From NCBI RefSeq assembly GCF_003967355.1, contig NZ_BIFH01000019.1, forward strand, positions 186,001 to 250,000: a DNA stretch of 64,000 nucleotides. The letters are read 5' to 3'. Positions within the stretch are counted from its first letter, which is position 1, and each line of letters opens with the position of its first letter. A program made the position numbers and the translations under genes. A model generated the notes under the pieces. It was not told where the DNA came from, searched no databases, and was given only the letters and a program-made list of their open reading frames with translations. This stretch comes from Embleya hyalina. GTDB lineage: Bacteria > Actinomycetota > Actinomycetes > Streptomycetales > Streptomycetaceae. Of the stretch, positions 18,196 to 27,329 are shown piece by piece.

Positions 18196-18324
18196 CAGGG
18201 ATCGGACGGAGTCCGCGGGTCAGGCGGCCTGCCGGGCGATGTCCTCGGCCGGTCGGTGGGCCCGGTCGTGTGCCGTGGACGTCGACGTGGTGTGCGATCG
18301 AGAACGGGGTTCCCGGGGCGGGGT

Positions 18325-18840
18325 TCAATCGTCGAAGACCGACCAGCAGATGTCGTTGCGGCGTTGTTGGTCCTCGATGACGAGGTCGCGGATCCGTGCC
18401 GGGAGCAGGGCCCGTTGCCACGCGCGTTCGCGGCGGCGGACGACTTCGGATTCGGCGCGTGGCGCGGCGGCTCGGGCGGCTTTGAGGGCGTACGCGGCGG
18501 CGCCGAGGTCGTGCTCGGGCACGTGGGCCACACAGGCCGCCTGTCCGGCGGCGTAGGCGGCGAACCGGGCGGCCCCGCGCAGTGGTCGCGCGGCGCCCAT
18601 CGCGTGGCCGCCGAGGGCGCGGGCGCGCATCATGGGGAGTTCGCCGCGCGCCCACGCCCCGGCCGCCTCGATGGCGTGACGCGGACGTGCGTCGTCGGCG
18701 ACCGCGTCCTCGAAAAGCGGCAGTACCCGCTCGGCGCAGGAGGCGGCCCACAACGCGAGCAGCCGGTGGTCGGCGTCGGTGAGCGAGCCGCCTCGCCGGA
18801 TGGTGATCAAACGGGTGTCGCGGATCGCGGGCAGGATCAT
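18325..18840 (-). CDS. Imm-5-like putative immunity protein
   Basis: A 171-residue helical, Ala/Arg-rich protein. The pattern LWAASCAERVLPLFEDAV...RPRHAIEAAGAWARGEL, followed by AARFAAYAAGQAACVAHV and ALKAARAA, matches actinobacterial proteins called putative immunity protein (Imm-5-like; sometimes mislabelled exonuclease SbcC). No toxin gene sits beside it; the upstream neighbour on the same strand is a large helical-repeat protein. An AGGAG lies about 10 bases before the ATG. Immunity function is inferred from the family name only. Confidence 0.6.
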   Translation of the reverse strand: MILPAIRDTRLITIRRGGSLTDADHRLLALWAASCAERVLPLFEDAVADDARPRHAIEAAGAWARGELPMMRARALGGHAMGAARPLRGAARFAAYAAGQAACVAHVPEHDLGAAAYALKAARAAAPRAESEVVRRRERAWQRALLPARIRDLVIEDQQRRNDICWSVFDD

Positions 18841-18962
18841 CGTCGGTGCACTCCTCGAGGGCCGGGCATCGTGGGCCGTGTCGCGGCATGGTCGCCGCCC
18901 GCCCGCCGGTGTATCACGCCCGGGGCCGCACCGGCGCGGCCCGACATCCGACCACTTCGCCC

Positions 18963-21515
18963 TCAGCGGAGGGCGGAGGCCGTGGTGGCGAGGAGTTCGG
19001 GGAGGGTGCCGGTGAATTCGGGGAACAGGCGGATCGCCACCGTCCAGTGTTCGGCCCGAGCGGGGTCGAAGTCGGTTTCGGCAACGAGACGGGTCAGGTC
19101 CTCGGTGAACGGCAGATCGGTTCCGCCGAGGTGGGCGAGGGCGTTGCCCGCGGGGGCGGCCAGGGTGAGGAGGTCGGCGGGGACGAGCCGGCCGTCGTCC
19201 AGAGCGCTCGGCAGCCAGTCCGGTTCGTGTACGCCGAGCGGAAAGTCGATGCGTGCCAGGTAGGCGGTCAGGAGGCGCCGTGGGCAGTCGGGGTGTGTGG
19301 CGAGGGCCGCCGACAGGTCTTCGGAGAGCGGCTGCCGGTCGTCGGCGGCGATCAGGAGGTCCCACGGGACGGTGATGCCGTACTCGGCTTCGAAGTGCTC
19401 CAGCCGCTCGTCGCTCCGGCCGGCGCGGAGGATGTACCCGGCCGCGGCGTCCGGGGTCCGGGCCGCGGCGAGGATTTCGCGGACGGACGCCAACCCTGCC
19501 TCGGGCGGCGCCGCCAGTGCGGTGCGGAGCGTACGGTGCGTCGTCGCCGGGAAGGGGTGCTTGGCGCCCGGGCGGCGGCCGGGGTACCGCGTCTCGTCCA
19601 GCAGCGAGGCCACGGCGTCGGGGCCGTGGCGTTCCCACAGACCGACCGCGACCCGCAGCCGGCCCACCTCGGTGTTCAGGCGGGTCCGGCCCAGCATCGC
19701 GCGGACGAGCATCGGGTCGCCCGAATCGAGCGCGGCGAGCAGCCAGTTGCGCCGGGTCGCGGCGCTGGTGCGGGCGAGCAGGTCGCCGAGGGCCGGGCTG
19801 ATCGGGATCCGCCCGCTGCCGCCGCCGCGGGGCCTGCCCGCGCATATGCGGACACGTTCGTGTTGGGCGATCCCGCCGAAGTCGTAGAGGCTCGCGTTGA
19901 CTTCGGGATCGTCGAGATCGAGCAGCCCGTCGACGACGTCGGCCGGCATCTCCCAGTGCGCGGCGTTGGCGACGGCGGCCTCGATGCCGCGTACGGCGTA
20001 GGTGTGCGCGCGGACCTTCGCGGACAGCGGGTAGTAGACGGTGAGGTGTTGGACGGCACGCAGGTCGAGTGCGGGGATCACGGCGCACTGCACGTGTTCG
20101 GGCGCGGCGTTCAGGAGGGCGTAGAGGTGCGCGCGTGCGCCCTTGGGGGCGTCGGGTGGAAAACGCGCGGCCAGGCCGCGCGGCCAGGTGACCGGGGCGC
20201 CCTTGGCGCGCTCGTCGTCGGCGTGGGCCGCGGCGGCGGCGACGAGTTCGTGGCAGGTACCGGGGAATCGGGCGACGAGGTGGTGGAGCGAGATCCACGC
20301 CTCGGGGTCGTCACCGAGTGGTTCGATCAGCCGGGCGAGGGCCGGGGCGAGCGCCGCGGGTACGGGGCCGCGATAGCGGGTGGAACCGTCGTCGTCCTCG
20401 TCGTCGGGCACGGAGTCCGCCGGGCGGGGACACAGTCGGTGGAGGGCCGCCAGGACCTCGCTCGCCGGAGTGACGACGCGAAGGACCTCGTCGAGGACCA
20501 AGCGGTCGTTGTCGATTCCCCAGACGAGGAGGTCGGTCGGCGGATCGTCGTCGAGCACGTCCGACGGCAGCGCGGCGGTGGGCCGCACCGAGCGCAGGCG
20601 CCCGGCGTACGACGTATCGAGACCGGCGCGGACGGCCGCGAAGACGAGTGTTTCGGGGCATCCTTCGTGCCGCGTCAGTTCGATCCTGGGGCCGATGGCG
20701 TACGGGAGCCGGGCGTCCTCGCGCAGGACCGCCGCCCAGTCGACGCCGCCGGGCGGCGCCTCGACGCGATCGCCGAACCGCAGCCCGAGCAGCCATGCGT
20801 CGTGGTCGGCGCGTGGCCGCGGATGGCCGCCGAGCCGCGCTCGGGCGGCGCGCAACACGGCGGCGGGCTCGTGGGCGGCGGCGGCCTCCCGGAACACCGC
20901 GGCCGGTTCCGGGTGGTGCGACGCGTGGTCCTCGTCGTGGAACAGCTCCGCGCACGCTTCGAGTTCGGCACGCGCGTCCACGGGCCGAAGGCGCGCGAGG
21001 CAGATGTTCAGGACGCGGTCCACGACGATCCACGAGGGCAGGTACGGGGCGAGATGGCGGACCGCGTGCCGGACCAGTTCGGGGAACGGCGCGTACAACG
21101 CCGACCGCAACAGCCACGGCGACGTGTGCTCCAGGAGGGGTGTCACGACTTCGGTGTGCCAGTCCGCCGACGCGGGGTCCGCGTCCGCCCAGACCGCCAC
21201 CCGCACCCGTTCACCGTGGTCGCGGCAGGTGAGCAGCGCATGCCCCACGGCCGGGTCGCCGCGGCGGGCCATGCGCACGGCCGCCTCCTCGTCGAGGTGC
21301 CGGTTTCCCGCCAGTCGCACCAGCAGGTCGCGGTCACCCGACGCGAGTACGGTCTCGATCAGTTCCGGGGGCGGGGCGATGTGCTCGGCGGTGAGCGCCT
21401 GAAGCGTCTCGATCCTCAGCCGCACCAGCAACTCGGCGGCCGTCGCGGCGGGCGCGAGGCGGTGCGCGGCATACAACGCCGCGCGCCGGACCGTCAGACT
21501 CTCGTACGTGATCAC
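18963..21515 (-). CDS. Large helical-repeat (HEAT-like) protein of unknown function
   Basis: An 850-residue cytoplasmic protein, start GTG with GAGGAG about 12 bases upstream. It is built of many short helical pairs rich in Ala, Leu, Arg and Asp (for example LLVRLAGNRHLDEEAAVRMARRGDPAVGHALL, LLEHTSPWLLRSALYAPFPELVRHAV), as in HEAT or leucine-rich-variant repeat proteins. No catalytic motif, signal peptide or membrane helix is visible. The repeated (L-x-x-NRHLDEEA) unit resembles proteins that survey or scaffold other proteins. The next gene on the same strand, 122 bases on, is Imm-5-like. Confidence 0.7.
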   Translation of the reverse strand: MITYESLTVRRAALYAAHRLAPAATAAELLVRLRIETLQALTAEHIAPPPELIETVLASGDRDLLVRLAGNRHLDEEAAVRMARRGDPAVGHALLTCRDHGERVRVAVWADADPASADWHTEVVTPLLEHTSPWLLRSALYAPFPELVRHAVRHLAPYLPSWIVVDRVLNICLARLRPVDARAELEACAELFHDEDHASHHPEPAAVFREAAAAHEPAAVLRAARARLGGHPRPRADHDAWLLGLRFGDRVEAPPGGVDWAAVLREDARLPYAIGPRIELTRHEGCPETLVFAAVRAGLDTSYAGRLRSVRPTAALPSDVLDDDPPTDLLVWGIDNDRLVLDEVLRVVTPASEVLAALHRLCPRPADSVPDDEDDDGSTRYRGPVPAALAPALARLIEPLGDDPEAWISLHHLVARFPGTCHELVAAAAAHADDERAKGAPVTWPRGLAARFPPDAPKGARAHLYALLNAAPEHVQCAVIPALDLRAVQHLTVYYPLSAKVRAHTYAVRGIEAAVANAAHWEMPADVVDGLLDLDDPEVNASLYDFGGIAQHERVRICAGRPRGGGSGRIPISPALGDLLARTSAATRRNWLLAALDSGDPMLVRAMLGRTRLNTEVGRLRVAVGLWERHGPDAVASLLDETRYPGRRPGAKHPFPATTHRTLRTALAAPPEAGLASVREILAAARTPDAAAGYILRAGRSDERLEHFEAEYGITVPWDLLIAADDRQPLSEDLSAALATHPDCPRRLLTAYLARIDFPLGVHEPDWLPSALDDGRLVPADLLTLAAPAGNALAHLGGTDLPFTEDLTRLVAETDFDPARAEHWTVAIRLFPEFTGTLPELLATTASALR

Positions 21516-22077
21516 CTGGGCTGCCACTCCTCGCCGGGACGGCCGCACCTCCCCGAGCGGAGCGCGGCAGCGATCAGCGTAGGAGGCCCCTCGGACGCCG
21601 GGCCCGACCCCGGGAGTACCGGGGCTTCCCGGCCCCACGGCCCGGGATCGCTCCGGCCGCCTCGGGCGGGCCCGGGCACATCGTTGCCTCGCGTGGCAAC
21701 CCCGTCGGACAGCAGTGGTCCGCGACCCCGCCGAAGCCGTCGCCTCGGAGCGCACCCGGCACACGACACGAACACGCCCCTACGGCAAACGCGTTCACCG
21801 ACACCATCCGCCGACCGCCGTGGGCATCCCCGCCGGTCGGATCCCACCCACCCCCCGACCGGCTGGAGAAGACCCCCCGATCGGCTGCCGGTCCCCGGCG
21901 CGCCGCCGCCTCGCGCGCACCCGGGCCTAGCCTCGTCACGACGGCGGAAGATGCCGACAGGGTGCGCCGGGAACGTCCGTTCCGATGTCCGGTCGCCTGA
22001 TATCCGTTCGCCGGCCGTCGACGCGGCGACCGTGCCGCGCACCGTCCCGGGCCCTGCCCCCCGAAGAAGGAGACCTC
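21516..22077. other. Divergent intergenic region with inverted repeat
   Basis: This 562-base gap holds an 18-bp inverted repeat at 21683-21700 (GTTGCC, 6-base spacer, GGCAAC) and, at 21928-21944, a promoter-like element nearly identical to one upstream of the response regulator. No gene was found. Confidence 0.45.
21928..21944 (+). promoter_or_regulatory. Shared promoter-like element, copy 1
   Basis: TAGCCTCGTCACGACGG matches 15 of 17 bases of the element at 23311-23327, and both follow a CGCAC-rich stretch. TAGCCT would serve as a -10 box. It lies 150 bases before the serine hydrolase start. Confidence 0.4.
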
Positions 22078-23190
22078 GTGCGACGTAGGACAAGTGTCGT
22101 GGCGGCCTTGGCGATCACAGTCCCCCTGCTGACCGCTCCCGCTGCGTCGGCCGCGGCACCGGGGTGTGACACGAAGCCCGTCCGGACCGCGCTGAAGGCG
22201 CTGGAGAGTGTCGGCGCCTCGGGGGTCGGCGTGACGGTGAAGAGCCCTCTGTGCGGCGTGGTGAGCGGCGGTGTGGGCCTTGCCGACCTCGCGACGGGCC
22301 GCAAGGTCGCCGGCGACGAGCACAGCCGCATCGCCAGCAATACCAAGACCTGGGTGGCCACGGTCGTGCTTCAGCTCGTGGGCGAGGGAAAGCTCGGGCT
22401 CGAGGACACCGTGGACCACCATCTGCCCGGACTGATCCGTACCAAGGACTACGACGGACGCAGGATCACCATCCGGCAACTGCTCCAGCACACCAGTGGC
22501 CTGCCCGACTACCTGGGGGCACCGTTCTGGGAGAACGAGACCGCGCACCGCTGGGATCACATCGAGCCCCTGCAGACGATCGAGCAGGCGCTGACTCTGC
22601 CCCCGCCGGAGGACAAACCCTTCTCCTACTCCAACACCAACACCAACCTGGTCGGTCTGATCGTCGCCGAGGTCACCGGACGGAGCATCGGCACCGAGAT
22701 CGAGCAGCGGATCGCCAAGCCCCTCGGCCTGCGCGGCACCTACTGGCCCGGCGACCGCACCACGCTGCGCAAGCCGGACCTGCGCGGCTACGTGAAGCGG
22801 TCCGGGAAAGTGCTGGACTGGACGGAATGGAACGTATCGGGGGCCGACGCGTCGGGTGCGCTGGTCTCCACCGGTGCCGACGTCACCACCTTCTGGTCCG
22901 CGCTGATGAGCGGGAAGCTGCTGGCCCCGGCCCAGCTCGCCGAAATGAAGCGGACCGTTCCCGACCCCACGGTGCCCGGCGCGCGCTACGGCCTGGGGGT
23001 CGAACGCCACAACCAACCGTCGGGCCTCGTCACCTGGGGGCACAGCGGCTTCATGGAGACCGGACACAAACTCAGGAACGTGGTCACCGGGGACGGCCGA
23101 CGGGCCGTGACCCTGCTGATCGGTTCCGAGTTCTTCGACGAGGAAAAGGTCGATTCCATCGTCGACGTACTCATCCGCGACCTCCGCTGA
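22078..23190 (+). CDS. Secreted serine hydrolase, class C beta-lactamase / DD-carboxypeptidase fold
   Basis: A 370-residue exported protein of the penicillin-binding-protein-like serine hydrolase family (D-aminopeptidase, DD-carboxypeptidase, class C beta-lactamase). The GTG start with AAGGAG yields a signal peptide (VVAALAITVPLLTAPAASA). The three active-site elements are present: Ser87-x-x-Lys90 (SNTK), Tyr185-Ser-Asn187 and His323-Ser-Gly325. The family segment LLQHTSGLPDY is also present. The natural substrate, cell-wall peptide or beta-lactam, cannot be told from sequence. It precedes a two-component pair with which it shares a promoter-like motif. Confidence 0.9.
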   Translation: MRRRTSVVAALAITVPLLTAPAASAAAPGCDTKPVRTALKALESVGASGVGVTVKSPLCGVVSGGVGLADLATGRKVAGDEHSRIASNTKTWVATVVLQLVGEGKLGLEDTVDHHLPGLIRTKDYDGRRITIRQLLQHTSGLPDYLGAPFWENETAHRWDHIEPLQTIEQALTLPPPEDKPFSYSNTNTNLVGLIVAEVTGRSIGTEIEQRIAKPLGLRGTYWPGDRTTLRKPDLRGYVKRSGKVLDWTEWNVSGADASGALVSTGADVTTFWSALMSGKLLAPAQLAEMKRTVPDPTVPGARYGLGVERHNQPSGLVTWGHSGFMETGHKLRNVVTGDGRRAVTLLIGSEFFDEEKVDSIVDVLIRDLR

Positions 23191-23310
23191 CCGGGTACGG
23201 CCGTCGGTCACCGGCCGACCGGAGGAATCCGGCCGAGCCGGGCCCCCGGACCGCGACCCACCGACCACCCGCACCGGCCCCGCCGCACCGTCCTCTCGCA
23301 CACGGGGGCA

Positions 23311-23327
23311 TAGCCTCGTGAGGACGG
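23311..23327 (+). promoter_or_regulatory. Shared promoter-like element, copy 2
   Basis: TAGCCTCGTGAGGACGG lies 45 bases before the response regulator start and differs at 2 of 17 positions from the copy upstream of the serine hydrolase. TAGCCT is a plausible -10 box at the right distance. Confidence 0.4.
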
Positions 23328-23355
23328 ACCTCGGGGCGGTACGGGAGGAAGATGC

Positions 23356-23925
23356 ATGATCCGGGTGGTGGTCGTGGACGACGAAGCGCTCGTGCGGTCC
23401 GGGTTCGAGATGATCCTCGACACCGCCGCCGACGTTCGAGTCGTCGGGACGGCGAACGGCGCCGACGCGGTCGAGACGGTGCGCCGGGAGCGTCCGGACG
23501 TCCTGCTGCTCGACATCAGGACGCCGGACGTCGACGGGTTGACCGTGCCGCGCGCCGTACGGGCTCTGCCCCACCCTCCGGTGGTGGCCATGCCGAGGAC
23601 GTTCGACACCGACGAATACGTCCTGACCGCGCCGCGTTGCGGCGCGGTCGGCTTCCTGCCCGAGGACACCGGCCCCACACAGCCGGCCCAGCTCGCACGC
23701 ACACCGGCCGGCGGTGGCGTCCTCATGTCGCCGAAGGCGTCCGATGCCATCGTGCGCGGCCATCCGGCGACGGCCACCGATCCGAGCGTGGCCCGCGCCG
23801 GCGGCATCAAGGATCACGTCAGCGCGATTCTCGCCAAGCTGCGGGTGGGCAGCCGGGTCCAGGCGGCGCTCCTCGCCCAGCGGGCCGGGCTGCTGTCGGA
23901 CCGGGGCGACCGGGACGGCCGGTGA
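23356..23925 (+). CDS. NarL/LuxR-type response regulator with damaged receiver and output domains
   Basis: A 189-residue protein from a two-component pair. The receiver keeps the acidic pair Asp8-Asp9 and phospho-acceptor Asp53 (LLLDIRTP), but the conserved Thr/Ser segment reads MPRTFD and the invariant Lys before the last helix is replaced by Glu103 (GFLPEDT in place of GFLLKDT). About 20-25 residues of the LuxR helix-turn-helix are gone: only the end of the recognition helix and the last helix remain (IKDHVSAILAKLRVGSRVQAALLAQRAGLL). It probably cannot bind DNA or switch normally. The stop overlaps the kinase GTG start. It could also be called a pseudogene. Confidence 0.7.
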   Translation: MIRVVVVDDEALVRSGFEMILDTAADVRVVGTANGADAVETVRRERPDVLLLDIRTPDVDGLTVPRAVRALPHPPVVAMPRTFDTDEYVLTAPRCGAVGFLPEDTGPTQPAQLARTPAGGGVLMSPKASDAIVRGHPATATDPSVARAGGIKDHVSAILAKLRVGSRVQAALLAQRAGLLSDRGDRDGR

Positions 23926-25100
23926 CCGCCGGGGAGAAGACGACCGCCCGGAAGAAGGTGCCCGCCTGGGCCGTCGACACGGCGCTGGTGGCGTTGGCCG
24001 CCTTCGACGTCTGGTGGAACCTGGAGGACTCGGCCGACGCCTCCGTCCTGGTCCTGGTCGCAGGTGCGCTCGCGTCCGGGGCGCTCTTCCTCCGTCGGCG
24101 CCTCCCCCTGACCACGTTCGCGCTCACCCTCCCGGCCTGTCTGGTACTCGACCTCCAGGTCGTCTCGGCCGTCGCGCTGTACACCCTGGCCGAGCGCTCC
24201 CGCGACCGCCGCCTGCTCGCCGCGTGCGCCATCGCCTCCGCGGCCGCGTCGTCCGTCCCCTGGCCGCGGTCCGACGTCGCCCAGGTCCACGAAACGTGGG
24301 TCCTGGTGTACTTCGGGTACCTGCTCGCCGTCGCCGCCGCACCCGTCCTGCTGGGGCAACTGGTCCAGGCACACCGGGACTTGTCCGTGCGCCTGGACGA
24401 GATCGAGGAAGCGCGGGAACACGAGCGCCAGCTGCACGCGGAAGCGGTCGTGGCCCGTGAACGCGCCCAACTCGCCCGGGAGATGCACGACGTCGTCGCC
24501 CACCAGGTCAGTCTGATCGCGGTACGGGCAGGAGCGCTCCAAGTGGTGGCCCCCGACTCCGACACCCAGGAGGCGGCCCGCACCATCCGCTCGCTCAGCG
24601 TCGGCACTCTCGACGAACTGCGCCACATGGTCACCCTGTTGCGTGCCTCCACCGACGCCGGCACCGAGCTCACGCCTCAACCCACTCTGGCCGACCTGCG
24701 CCGACTCGTCGCCGACAGCGCGATCCAGGCGACCCTGACCGGCGAACTCCCCGCCGACATCACCACGACCGCCCAGCGCACCGTCTACCGCACCGTGCAG
24801 GAAGCCCTCACGAACGTCCGCAAACACGCACCCGGCGCCACTGCGGCGGTGCAACTGTTCCACCACGAACACGAGTTCGGTGTGATGGTCACCAATACCA
24901 AGGCGACCCGGCCACCACTGCCCCTGCCCGGTTCGCACCAGGGCCTGATCGGTCTGACCGAACGCGCCGAACTCCTGCACGGCTCCTTCACCGCCGGCCC
25001 GCTCTCCGACGGTGGATACCGCGTGCGGCTCGAGATCCCCACCGATGCCGAGGCCCCGTTCACCAGAGGAACCGAGCCGAACCGACCGGATCGAGAGTGA
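23922..25100 (+). CDS. Sensor histidine kinase, HisKA_3 / NarL-partner type
   Basis: A 392-residue membrane kinase. Four or five transmembrane segments lie in residues 15-150, then a coiled stretch (150-180) and the HisKA_3 dimerisation helix with phospho-acceptor His189 in LAREMHDVVAHQVSLIAVRAG. The ATPase domain shows the N-box NVRKHAPGA and a G-box HQGLIGLTERAELL. It starts with a GTG that overlaps the regulator stop (GTGA). The kinase looks intact, in contrast to its partner. The signal sensed is unknown; there is no sizeable extracellular domain. Confidence 0.92.
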   Translation: MTAGEKTTARKKVPAWAVDTALVALAAFDVWWNLEDSADASVLVLVAGALASGALFLRRRLPLTTFALTLPACLVLDLQVVSAVALYTLAERSRDRRLLAACAIASAAASSVPWPRSDVAQVHETWVLVYFGYLLAVAAAPVLLGQLVQAHRDLSVRLDEIEEAREHERQLHAEAVVARERAQLAREMHDVVAHQVSLIAVRAGALQVVAPDSDTQEAARTIRSLSVGTLDELRHMVTLLRASTDAGTELTPQPTLADLRRLVADSAIQATLTGELPADITTTAQRTVYRTVQEALTNVRKHAPGATAAVQLFHHEHEFGVMVTNTKATRPPLPLPGSHQGLIGLTERAELLHGSFTAGPLSDGGYRVRLEIPTDAEAPFTRGTEPNRPDRE

Positions 25101-25132
25101 CCCGAACACACGAGATCGAGCTCCCTCGGGCG

Positions 25133-25175
25133 TGAGTTCGGGCGGGAGTTCGGGCGGCGGGAGTTCGGGCGCGAA
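25133..25175. repeat. Imperfect tandem repeat after the kinase gene
   Basis: Three copies of GAGTTCGGGCG, spaced 12 to 15 bases, lie between the kinase stop and the convergent gene. Confidence 0.45.
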
Positions 25176-25219
25176 CACGCCCGGCCGGGGGAGCAGGCGC
25201 GGGGAGAGGCCGTCGCGGA

Positions 25220-25933
25220 TCAGAGGCAACTCCACGGGCGGTGGCCGCCTGCGCAGGTCGCGGGGGGTTGGGGGAACATCGGGGTGCGGTGCGGGGTGGG
25301 TTTCGGCTTGCCGCGCTCGGTTCGGTATCGGGTCGTCACGGATGCGCGGATGACGAACGGGTGCTCGGTGTAGGCGTGTTGCCAACGCACGGGTTTGGCG
25401 TACGGGCCGCTACCCCCGGGCGGACCGTATTGCTCGCCCGCCCCCGGAGGTGGTGTCGGGTCCGGGAAGCGCACGTCCGGAACGGGTTGTGGTCCGGCCC
25501 AGGTCGCCGTGTCCGGCGTCGACCCGAGCCTGCGTGCCTCGCGCTCGAAGTCGGCCGTCGACGTCGCGGGGTCGTCCGAGCCGTAGAAGCGCACGGTCGT
25601 GGACGTGCATGTCACGCCCACCATGCCCGCCTGCGGCTTGGGCCGGGGCGTGGTGTCGCGCCAACACCTGTCGAATCCGAAGCGCTCGAACTCCGTACTC
25701 GCCGGCCCGTGGAAGACCCGGAAGGGCACCTCCATGTCGTCCCGGGCACGCCTCTCCTCCGAGCGGTGCCTCTCGTATGCCTCCCGCTCCCTCTCGGCCG
25801 CGGCGAACTGCCTTTGGCACGCGTACAGTCCGCCGAGGAAGGTGACGACCGCCAGGGTGATCACGACCAGGACGAAGCGGCCGAGCCACAGCAGGCAACC
25901 GGTGATCGGCCGCGTATCGGGACGTGAGGACAT
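25220..25933 (-). CDS. Single-pass membrane protein of unknown function
   Basis: A 237-residue protein with an N-terminal transmembrane helix (about 13-37, LLWLGRFVLVVITLAVVTFLGGL), a charged coiled stretch (41-68, AEREREAYERHRSEERRARDD) and an extracellular domain with two Cys (in DRCWRD and VTCTST). The C-terminus is Pro/Gly-rich. I chose ATG 25933 since the membrane helix then begins near the N-terminus; an upstream in-frame start adds an unlikely segment. Family not recognised. Confidence 0.6.
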   Translation of the reverse strand: MSSRPDTRPITGCLLWLGRFVLVVITLAVVTFLGGLYACQRQFAAAEREREAYERHRSEERRARDDMEVPFRVFHGPASTEFERFGFDRCWRDTTPRPKPQAGMVGVTCTSTTVRFYGSDDPATSTADFEREARRLGSTPDTATWAGPQPVPDVRFPDPTPPPGAGEQYGPPGGSGPYAKPVRWQHAYTEHPFVIRASVTTRYRTERGKPKPTPHRTPMFPQPPATCAGGHRPWSCL

Positions 25934-26047
25934 GTGCCCATCGTGGCCCGCAACTCCGCCCCGGTCGGCCTTCGTTGCCCACTCGCAACCCGCTCCGTAC
26001 GGCACGACGCGGCGCGATCGCGCGCCGGCCCCGTCGCGGCTCGTGTT

Positions 26048-27329
26048 TCAGGACGGATGTACGCTGCCGGCCGTCGCGGGATCGGGGTCCGGTCGTGACG
26101 GCGGGCGGGCGGCCCGGGCGGCCCGGGCGGTGGCGAGGCCGGCGATCAGGCCCAGGGGGAGAGCCGAGACCCATACCAGGGCGGGAGTGGTGATGCGGGC
26201 GAGGGCGAGTCCGGAGGTGGGGCCGATCGCGGTGCCGATGTCCTGTGTGGTGGACAGGGCGGCCTGGTAGGTGGCGCTGCGCCCCGGTGGGGCGTGGCGG
26301 GTGACGAACGCCGAGACGGTGGGGCCGGAGATCATCATGCCGAGGGACGTGACGAGGACGGCCGCGACGAGGGCGGGGTAGCCGAGCCCGGCGGCGGCGA
26401 ACCCCGCGAGGCCCGCGCCTTGGAGCGCGGCGCCGAGGAAGAGCAGGCGGCCGGTGTCGTGTCGGCGGGTCCAGCGGGTGACGGGGAGTTGGAACACGAT
26501 GATGGCGAGGGCGTCGAGGGCGAACAGGGCCGCGTAGGCGGTGGTGCCCAGGGGGTGGACTCCGTTCAGGAGTACCAGGCCGTCGGCTTCCCACCAGGTG
26601 AAGGTGACGCTGAGCAGGCTGCCGCCGAGGACGAGCAGTGCCAGCCTGCGGTCGCGCAGGATCCGGGTGATCGCGCCGTACACCTCCGAGGCGTTCTCCC
26701 CGGTGTCCTGCTCGGCCGTCTCCGGGCCGATGGCGCGGTCGGGGGGAACGGCGAGGAGCACCGTCAGGGCGGCGCCGACGAGCAGGACGCCCGCCGCGGC
26801 GAAGACGCCCGACAGCGAGAAGGTGACGGCCGCGGCTCCGAGGATCGGGCCGATCACGCCGCCGATACTGGCCACCACACGGGTCAGGCCGAACGCGTGG
26901 GCAAGGTCCTCGTCCGCGTGCAGGTCGCCGATGAGCGCCGCGATCGTGGGGTGGAACGCCGACTCGAAGAGCCCCCGCGGCGAGGAACAGACCCAGCGCG
27001 GGTATCGGGCGGTGCACCAGGAAGAGGCTGCCGTAGCCGACGGCCATCCCGGTGGTGGACAGCAGCAGCATGCGGCGGTGGCCGATGCGGTCGGCCAGAG
27101 CGCCGCCCGCCAGGCCGCCGGTGAACTCGCCGACGGCCTGGACGAGGAACAGCGCGCCGGCCGCCGCTCCGCTCAGCCCGCCGACCCGATGGGCCCACAG
27201 GATGACGAAGGGCAGCATGATGCCGTTGGCCAGGGCGCCGAGCAGCCGGACGGCCAGGAGTCCTCGAAAGGCCGCGGTGACCCGTCGCTTCGTCGGTCCG
27301 CCCCGCGCTTCGGGCGCCGTGGAGGTCAT
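26048..27329 (-). pseudogene. MFS transporter with a single-base frameshift
   Basis: Two frames together encode a full MFS exporter of about 426 residues. The N-terminal half (27329 to about 26977) includes VRLLGALANGIMLPFVILW and the loop motif GGALADRIGHRRML. The C-terminal half (to 26048) includes VASIGGVIGPILG and PTVSAFVTRHAPPGRSATYQAA. They are joined by removing one base from the C5 run at 26972-26976, which restores an AAGLFESAFHPTIAAL-like segment. A real mutation or a sequencing error are both possible. The ATG overlaps the stop of the siderophore-interacting protein gene, so siderophore export is a plausible former role. Confidence 0.75.

Noticed and set aside
18846-22088. 1080-codon plus-strand frame opposite the helical-repeat gene
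   Set aside because: Antisense shadow; ribosome site, start and composition favour the minus-strand protein.
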